DNA of 10,265 nucleotides from the NCBI GenBank assembly GCA_900765105.1, contig CAAFQM010000369.1, positions 1-10,265 of the forward strand. Direction: 5' to 3'. Source of the stretch: an uncultured Faecalibacterium sp. GTDB lineage: Bacteria > Bacillota > Clostridia > Oscillospirales > Ruminococcaceae. How positions within the stretch are numbered: the stretch's first letter is position 1; every line of letters begins with the position of its first letter. This document shows, one piece after another, positions 5,869 through 10,265 of the stretch. The translations under genes were made by a program, and so were the position numbers. The notes under the pieces are model-generated. The model did no database searches. It saw only the letters and a program-made list of their open reading frames with translations, and was not told where the DNA came from.

Positions 5869-6564
5869 ATGGTATATCTGACAGGCGACACCCACGGCGA
5901 CATCGACCGCTTCCGGCACGGGAAACTGCGCTGGCTGGGCAAACGGGATACGGTGGTCGTTCTGGGAGATTTTGGCTTTGTGTGGGACGGAAGCAAAGAG
6001 GAGCAGAAAAAGCTGGACTGGCTGCGCAAGCGCCCGTACACGCTGCTGTTTCTGGATGGAAGCCATGAAAATTACGATCTGCTGAAGGAATATCCGGCAG
6101 AGGAAAAGTTCGGCGGCAGGGTGCAGGCGCTGGGCGGCAATGTGTACCATGTCTGCCGGGGCAGCGTGCTGGAGCTGGAAGGCAAAAAGTACCTGTGCTT
6201 CGGCGGAGCCGAAAGCCCCGACCGGGAGGACCGGGAGCCGGGGGTCAACTGGTGGAAGGAAGAAATGCCCTCGGAGGAAGAATATGCGTTCTGTGAGGCG
6301 AATCTGGAAGCAAATGATTACAAAGTGGATTATGTGCTGACTCACGATGCCCCAAGCAGATTTCTGGATTTTACCGCCCTTGCCAGCGGCGAGAACAACC
6401 AGCTGCACAGTTTTCTGGATAAAATTTTGTTGAAGCTGACCTACGACAAGTGGTTTTTCGGCTGCTACCACAAGGACGTGCAGCTTTCCACCCGGAGCCG
6501 GTGCGTGTTCTGCGATGTGGTGTGCATGGGTGAGAGGCACGCGAAATTTTCCCACAAAAAATAA
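5869..6564 (+). CDS. Calcineurin-like metallophosphoesterase
   Basis: 231 residues; the strong AGGAGGGACAGGA directly before the ATG at 5869 fixes the start. The metallophosphoesterase blocks appear in order: GDTHGD (6-11), GDFGF (33-37), GSHEN (64-68), THD (158-160) and GCYHKD (198-203). These line two metal ions in a fold that hydrolyses phosphomonoesters or diesters. Two blocks deviate from the usual pattern: the Asn of GNHE is Ser65, and the first His of GHxH is Cys199. These positions normally bind metal, so metal choice or activity may differ. No signal peptide, so it is cytoplasmic. It is a single-gene unit, divergent from the S11-like gene and convergent with recG. Its small size, with no extra domain, fits the short bacterial and phage-related members of the family. 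The substrate cannot be told from sequence. Confidence 0.88.
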   Translation: MVYLTGDTHGDIDRFRHGKLRWLGKRDTVVVLGDFGFVWDGSKEEQKKLDWLRKRPYTLLFLDGSHENYDLLKEYPAEEKFGGRVQALGGNVYHVCRGSVLELEGKKYLCFGGAESPDREDREPGVNWWKEEMPSEEEYAFCEANLEANDYKVDYVLTHDAPSRFLDFTALASGENNQLHSFLDKILLKLTYDKWFFGCYHKDVQLSTRSRCVFCDVVCMGERHAKFSHKK

Positions 6565-6599
6565 CAGAACGGAGAGTCTTTCGGGACTCTCCGTTCTGT
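6564..6599. terminator. Shared bidirectional hairpin between the phosphoesterase gene and recG
   Basis: A perfect 15-bp stem (6564-6578 with 6585-6599) with a 6-nt loop fills the 39-bp gap between two convergent stop codons. On the minus strand TTATTTTTT follows, making it a good terminator for recG. On the plus strand only TATTAT follows, so termination of the phosphoesterase transcript would be weaker. Confidence 0.85.
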
Positions 6600-6603
6600 A
6601 TTA

Positions 6604-8664
6604 TCAGTTCATTGCACCGGCTTTGTCGAACATCTGCTGCACCTGTGCGGCGAGCAATGCATGTTCCGGAGCCTGCAGCAGCGGGTCTGCAGCCAGCATG
6701 GCCAGCGCTTCGGCCTGCGCGGCGTGGAGGGTGCGGGTGTCGTTCATCAGGTCGGCAATTTGCAGGGTAGGCAGGCCGTGCTGCCGGCTGCCGAAAAAGT
6801 CGCCGGGGCCGCGGGTCTCCAGGTCATACTGCGCCACTGCGAAGCCGTCGGTGGTGCTGCACAAAAACTTCAGCCGCTTCTGCACGGCCTCGCCGGTGTT
6901 GTCGCTGACGAGGAAGCACCAGCTCTCGGCCGCACCGCGTCCAACACGGCCCCGCAGCTGGTGCAGGGCGCTCAGGCCGTAGCGCTCGGCGTTCTCAATG
7001 ACCATGACGCTGGCGTTGGGCACGTCCACGCCCACCTCGATGACGGTGGTGGATACCAGCGCGTCCAGCCGCCCGGCCTTGAAGTCCTCCATGACGGCGG
7101 CCTTTTCCTTGGGCTTGAGCTTGCCGTGCATCAGGCCGACCCGGCGGTCGGGCAGCAGTGCCTTGGCCACATCCTCGTAGTAGCTTTTCACGGCGTTCAG
7201 CCCGCCGTCGGGCGTGTCTTCGATGGCGGGGCAGACCAGATACACCTGCCGTCCCTTGCCGATCTCCGTATCCAGAAAATGGTACAGGTCGCGCCGCTTT
7301 TTGCCGGTGATGCACCGGGTCTTGACCGGGGTGCGGCCCGGCGGAAGCTCATCCAGAACGGAGATGTCGAGGTCGCCGTAGATAAGCAGGCCCAGCGTGC
7401 GGGGGATGGGGGTGGCGCTCATGACCAGCAGGTGAGGATTCACGGCCTTTTCGGCCAGCATCCCGCGCTGGCGCACCCCGAAGCGGTGCTGCTCGTCGAT
7501 GACAGCCAGACCCAGCCGGGCAAACTCCACCCCTTCGCTGAGGATGGCGTGGGTGCCCACCACAAGGTCGGCTTCGTCGCCCCGGATGGCGGCCAGCGTG
7601 GTGCGTTTTGCGGCGGCCTTCATGCCGCCGGTCAGCAGCGCCACCCGCATCCCGAAGGGGGCAAGCATCTTGTTCAGCCCTTCGGCATGCTGGGCGGCAA
7701 GGATCTCGGTGGGAGCCAGCAGCGCCGCCTGATATCCGGCCCGGATGCAGGCCCAGATGGCGGCGGCGGCCACCAGCGTCTTGCCGCTGCCCACGTCGCC
7801 CTGCAAAAGGCGGTTCATGGAGGTCCCGCCCGACATGTCGGCCAGAATCTCGTTCACCGCCCGGCGCTGGGCACTGGTGGGGGCAAAGGGCAGGCTGGCC
7901 CAGAAAGGGGCCGGGTCGGTCCGCTGCATGGGCGCGCCCGTGGCGGCGGCGCCCCGGTTCTTCATCCGGCCGATGCCCAGCTGCAACACCAGAAGTTCTT
8001 CGTAAATGAGCCGCCGCCGGGCGGCGAACGCTTCGTCCTCGGTGGCGGGGCAGTGGATGGCGCGCACGGCATCGGCCTTGGAGAGCAGACGGTATTTTTT
8101 GAGCATCTCCGGCGGCAGCGGGTCGGGCAGAAGTTCCGCGTGGGGCAACAGCTGCCGCACGCACTTGGCAATGGCGTTGCTGGTCAGCCCTTCGGTCTGG
8201 GGGTAGACGGCTTCAAATGGCGCTGCCGTGATCTGCTCGGCGGTGCGCACCTGCGGGTTGCCCATCTGGCGGCGCAGCATCCCGCCGGTGACGATACCCT
8301 GAAAATAATATTCCTGCCCCAGTTGCAGCTTCTGGGCGGCATAGGGGTTGTTGAACCATGTGATCTCTAAGCTGGACACGTCGTCCCCGGCGGTGATGCG
8401 CTCCATCCGCCGCCCGCCCGGCAGGATGCGCCCGCCGGGTTTGGCGAATACTTCGGCCTTGACCACGCACTCCACATCTGTGGGGGCTTCGGCGATGGAA
8501 TAGGGTTTTGTGAAGTCGATATATTTGCGGGGATAGTGGCACAAAAGGTCCGCCAGTGTCACGATGCCCAGCTTCTCGAACCGCTCGGCGGTCTTGGGGC
8601 CGACCCCTTTCAGGTAGCGCACCGGAGTGTCCGGCGTCAGGGTGATGCGGTTTTCGGCGGGCAT
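6604..8664 (-). CDS. recG: ATP-dependent DNA helicase RecG
   Basis: 686 residues from the ATG at 8664, chosen because AAAGGAGC precedes it and because residue 18 onward (YLKGVGPKTAERFEKLGI) is the usual RecG start. An upstream in-frame extension crosses the promoter. Residues 1-150 form the wedge/OB domain that holds branched DNA. The superfamily 2 motor shows GDVGSGKT (289-296, Walker A), DEQH (390-393, Walker B), SATPIPRTL (416-424) and the motif VI region LHQLRGRVGRG (567-577). The RecG-specific TRGPGDFFGSRQHG is at 617-630. Length is normal for the family. RecG remodels stalled replication forks and Holliday junctions and limits over-replication. It is a single-gene unit with a shared terminator downstream, divergent from the antiporter. 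Nothing looks damaged. Confidence 0.98.
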   Translation of the reverse strand: MPAENRITLTPDTPVRYLKGVGPKTAERFEKLGIVTLADLLCHYPRKYIDFTKPYSIAEAPTDVECVVKAEVFAKPGGRILPGGRRMERITAGDDVSSLEITWFNNPYAAQKLQLGQEYYFQGIVTGGMLRRQMGNPQVRTAEQITAAPFEAVYPQTEGLTSNAIAKCVRQLLPHAELLPDPLPPEMLKKYRLLSKADAVRAIHCPATEDEAFAARRRLIYEELLVLQLGIGRMKNRGAAATGAPMQRTDPAPFWASLPFAPTSAQRRAVNEILADMSGGTSMNRLLQGDVGSGKTLVAAAAIWACIRAGYQAALLAPTEILAAQHAEGLNKMLAPFGMRVALLTGGMKAAAKRTTLAAIRGDEADLVVGTHAILSEGVEFARLGLAVIDEQHRFGVRQRGMLAEKAVNPHLLVMSATPIPRTLGLLIYGDLDISVLDELPPGRTPVKTRCITGKKRRDLYHFLDTEIGKGRQVYLVCPAIEDTPDGGLNAVKSYYEDVAKALLPDRRVGLMHGKLKPKEKAAVMEDFKAGRLDALVSTTVIEVGVDVPNASVMVIENAERYGLSALHQLRGRVGRGAAESWCFLVSDNTGEAVQKRLKFLCSTTDGFAVAQYDLETRGPGDFFGSRQHGLPTLQIADLMNDTRTLHAAQAEALAMLAADPLLQAPEHALLAAQVQQMFDKAGAMN

Positions 8665-8696
8665 GGGCGTCAGCTCCTTTCGGTGGTAGTATCCCC

Positions 8697-8726
8697 ATTG
8701 TAGCACGGGGCAGGGGAGGATGCAAA
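8697..8726 (-). promoter_or_regulatory. Candidate recG promoter
   Basis: On the minus strand TTTGCA (8721-8726), an 18-bp spacer and TACAAT (8697-8702, five of six). Initiation near 8690 would leave a short leader that contains the recG RBS. The -35 is only a four-of-six match. Confidence 0.55.
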
Positions 8727-8758
8727 TGGTGGATGACGGTCTGCAGGCCGGTAAAGTC

Positions 8759-8787
8759 TTGCAATCCCGCCCGAAATCCGCTATAAT
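8759..8787 (+). promoter_or_regulatory. Promoter of the antiporter transcript
   Basis: TTGCAA (8759-8764), a 17-bp spacer and a perfect TATAAT (8782-8787). Initiation is expected near 8794, exactly where the riboswitch P1 stem begins. The leader would be about 125 nt. Confidence 0.88.
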
Positions 8788-8793
8788 CATTCC

Positions 8794-8851
8794 GGGAATG
8801 AAGTTCTCCCGAGGGGATGCCCCTGAACCGCTTTTACAGCTGATGACTTCT
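8794..8851 (+). ncRNA. Fluoride riboswitch (crcB motif) aptamer
   Basis: The 5' leader of the antiporter matches the architecture of the crcB RNA. P1 is GGGA (8794-8797) with TCCC (8807-8810), enclosing ATGAAGTTC. A small extra hairpin follows (AGGGG-ATG-CCCCT, 8812-8824). Then come AACC and a short P3 (GCT/AGC, 8830-8832 with 8838-8840), then the conserved TGATG (8841-8845). The P1-loop bases GAAGT (8800-8804) pair with ACTTC (8846-8850), the diagnostic pseudoknot. By known biology this RNA binds fluoride through Mg ions and turns on fluoride-resistance genes. For the expression platform, a 9-bp hairpin (8850-8858 with 8863-8871), extendable to 8847 with wobble pairs, would compete for the 3' pseudoknot strand. 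A T-run follows at 8883-8888, and a hairpin could pair CCG (8878-8880) with CGG at the SD. Whether control is by termination or by translation is not clear. The match was made from memory of the consensus. Confidence 0.82.
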
Positions 8852-8918
8852 GTGATTTTTGCAAATCGCAGGGGGCACCGGCTTTTTTCTTTGCCTTCTG
8901 CGAAGAAACGGAGGAATT

Positions 8919-10118
8919 ATGCTCACATCGCTTGCACTTGTTTTTCTCATCGGACTGGCCATGGCGGCGCTGTGCCAGCAGCTGCACCTGCCCCGCATCA
9001 TTGGGATGCTGCTCACCGGCATCCTGCTGGGGCCGCATGTACTGAACTGGCTGGACCCGTCCATCCTGTCGATCTCGTCCGACCTGCGGCAGATGGCGCT
9101 GCTCATTATCCTCATCAAGGCGGGCTTGTCGCTCAACCTTGCCGACCTGAAAAAGGTGGGCCGCCCGGCGGTGATGATGGCCTGCGTGCCCGCCAGCTGC
9201 GAGATCCTGGCCTTTCTCCTGTTTGCGCCGGCCGTGCTGGGCATCACCCGCATCGAAGCGGCGGTGATGGGTGCCGTGCTGGGCGCGGTGTCCCCGGCGG
9301 TGGTCATCCCGCGCATGGTGCAGCTGATGGAGGAAAAATACGGCACGGAGAAAAGCATCCCGCAGCTCATCATGGCGGGTGCTTCCTGCGACGATATTTT
9401 TGTCATCGTGCTGTTCTCCACCTTCACCGGCATGGCACAGGGCGGCAGCGCCCATGTGATGGACTTTGTCAACATCCCGGTGTCCATCCTGCTGGGTGTG
9501 GCGCTGGGCGCGGCGGCGGGGTTTGCGCTGAGCAGGTTTTTTGAGACGGCCTATGCCCGGCGGCACACCGTGCGCAACAGCATGAAAGTCATCATCGTGC
9601 TGGGCATGGCCTTTCTGCTGATGGCAGCGGAAACAGGACTCAAGGGCACCGTGGCAGTGTCCGGTCTGCTGGCCGTGGTGAGCATGGCCTGCGTGCTGAA
9701 AGCCCGCTGCGTGCCGGCGGTGTCCGGGCGGCTGGCGGAAAAATTCGGCAAGCTATGGCTGGCGGCGGAGGTGATCCTGTTCGTGCTGGTGGGCGCAGCG
9801 GTGGATGTCCGCTATACGCTGGCGGCGGGAGTCCCGGCGGTGGCGATGATCCTGCTGGCGCTGGTGTTCCGCGCGGCGGGCGTATGCCTGTGCATGGCGG
9901 GTACGGCGCTGAACCGCAAGGAACGGCTGTTCTGTGTCATCGCCTACCTGCCCAAAGCCACCGTGCAGGCAGCCATCGGTTCGGTGCCGCTGGCCATGGG
10001 CCTGCCCTGCGGGCAGATCGTGCTGTCGGTGGCAGTGCTGGCCATCCTCATCACCGCGCCGCTGGGAGCCATCGGCATGGATGCGACCTATAAAAGACTG
10101 CTGGAAAAGCAGGCGTGA
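8919..10118 (+). CDS. Cation/proton antiporter (CPA family), predicted fluoride-inducible
   Basis: 399 residues; the start at 8919 has GGAGG 4-5 nt upstream. The protein is hydrophobic from end to end, with 11-13 membrane segments. The first ones (LTSLALVFLIGLAMAALCQQLHLPRIIGMLLTG, then LGPHVL) show the CPA/Kef-type opening. The core has GAVSPAVVIPRM (122-133) and AGASCDDIFVIVLFS (153-167). The adjacent acids D158-D159 lie where electrogenic antiporters carry an Asp-Asp ion and proton site. No cytoplasmic RCK/TrkA domain follows, so nucleotide gating of the Kef type is absent. Its leader carries a fluoride riboswitch. Antiporters of this broad family are among the genes known to lie behind such switches, beside CrcB/Fluc and CLC-F. 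It therefore probably helps restore ion or pH balance under fluoride, or exports fluoride directly; the sequence cannot separate these. It is a single-gene unit, divergent from recG. Confidence 0.88.
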   Translation: MLTSLALVFLIGLAMAALCQQLHLPRIIGMLLTGILLGPHVLNWLDPSILSISSDLRQMALLIILIKAGLSLNLADLKKVGRPAVMMACVPASCEILAFLLFAPAVLGITRIEAAVMGAVLGAVSPAVVIPRMVQLMEEKYGTEKSIPQLIMAGASCDDIFVIVLFSTFTGMAQGGSAHVMDFVNIPVSILLGVALGAAAGFALSRFFETAYARRHTVRNSMKVIIVLGMAFLLMAAETGLKGTVAVSGLLAVVSMACVLKARCVPAVSGRLAEKFGKLWLAAEVILFVLVGAAVDVRYTLAAGVPAVAMILLALVFRAAGVCLCMAGTALNRKERLFCVIAYLPKATVQAAIGSVPLAMGLPCGQIVLSVAVLAILITAPLGAIGMDATYKRLLEKQA

Positions 10119-10171
10119 CAGCTAAGCACTGCCAAACTATCTGTGGATCATAGGGCGCTGGCCGGTGCTGC

Positions 10172-10206
10172 AAAACAAAAAATCCCGGAAGCCGAAGCTT
10201 CCGGGA
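10172..10206 (-). terminator. Terminator between the antiporter and tRNA-Cys
   Basis: A perfect 10-bp stem (TCCCGGAAGC at 10183-10192, GCTTCCGGGA at 10197-10206) with loop CGAA. On the minus strand it is followed by TTTTTTGTTTT (10182-10172), so it ends the tRNA-Cys transcript well. On the plus strand only ATCTTTT follows, which may still help end the antiporter mRNA. Confidence 0.88.
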
Positions 10207-10212
10207 ATCTTT

Positions 10213-10265
10213 TGGAGGTGACGACCAGATTTGAACTGGTGGATGAGGGTTTTGCAGACCCTTGC
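10213..10265 (-). tRNA. tRNA-Cys (anticodon GCA), 3' part
   Basis: Minus strand, running out of the window. Read 5' to 3', the anticodon stem AGGGT/ACCCT encloses CTGCAAA (anticodon GCA). A 5-nt variable loop and the T arm ACCAG-TTCAAAT-CTGGT follow. The acceptor 3' strand CGTCACC is followed by discriminator T and an encoded CCA (10215-10213). The U discriminator is a strong identity mark of tRNA-Cys. The D arm and the acceptor 5' strand lie beyond the edge. Confidence 0.93.

Noticed and set aside
6661..8370. 569-codon plus-strand open frame opposite recG
   Set aside because: Antisense shadow caused by high GC; RecG motifs on the other strand are complete.
8665..8790. N-terminal extension of RecG to 8790
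   Set aside because: It would cover the RBS and promoter of recG; the start at 8664 gives the normal family N-terminus.
8859..8918. Antiporter start at 8859
   Set aside because: It lies inside the riboswitch expression platform and lacks an RBS; GGAGG before 8919 is decisive.

Overview
The window looks like a chromosomal segment of a moderately GC-rich gut Firmicute. Gene content, Shine-Dalgarno use, sortase-type surface proteins and codon choice suggest the Oscillospiraceae, Faecalibacterium-like. The taxon is an inference from general character, not from a marker gene. The left third (about 1-4000) is an accessory, cell-surface region with a visibly lower GC content. The right part is core-like and GC-rich.

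Layout. Positions 1-2701 form a minus-strand pilus/surface-protein operon, read in the order coiled-coil protein (2701-2156), signal peptidase I (2159-1569), an LPXTG-anchored Cna_B-type pilin piece with no start or signal peptide (1565-909), and the 5' part of an isopeptide-type pilin (799 to beyond position 1). Positions 2985-3811 hold a second minus-strand unit: a small secreted protein with one InlB-type B-repeat, then a 76-residue double-glycine-leader peptide, then an intrinsic terminator. A tRNA-Gln(UUG) with its own near-consensus promoter and terminator sits at 4133-4306. Next comes a minus-strand S11 (DD-carboxypeptidase-like) membrane protein in which all three active-site motifs are altered (4347-5687). 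It is divergent from a small calcineurin-like phosphoesterase (5869-6564), which converges on recG (6604-8664) across a shared hairpin terminator. The last gene is a CPA-type cation/proton antiporter (8919-10118). A partial tRNA-Cys(GCA) ends the window on the minus strand.

Most notable points. (1) The leader of the antiporter begins with what I read as a fluoride (crcB-type) riboswitch at 8794-8851: P1, a small P3, the conserved UGAUG and a 5-bp pseudoknot can all be drawn, directly downstream of a TTGCAA-17-TATAAT promoter. This points to a fluoride-responsive antiporter. (2) The S11 protein appears to be a pseudoenzyme (SxxK to GLTK, SxN to NAN, KTG to MQG). (3) The double-glycine peptide is a candidate secreted bacteriocin-like or signalling peptide, encoded beside a secreted B-repeat protein. 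(4) The LPXTG pilin piece follows the signal-peptidase stop codon in the same frame, with a small out-of-frame ORF overlapping its start. This suggests a deletion or recombination scar in the pilus operon. (5) The phosphoesterase deviates at two usual metal-site residues.
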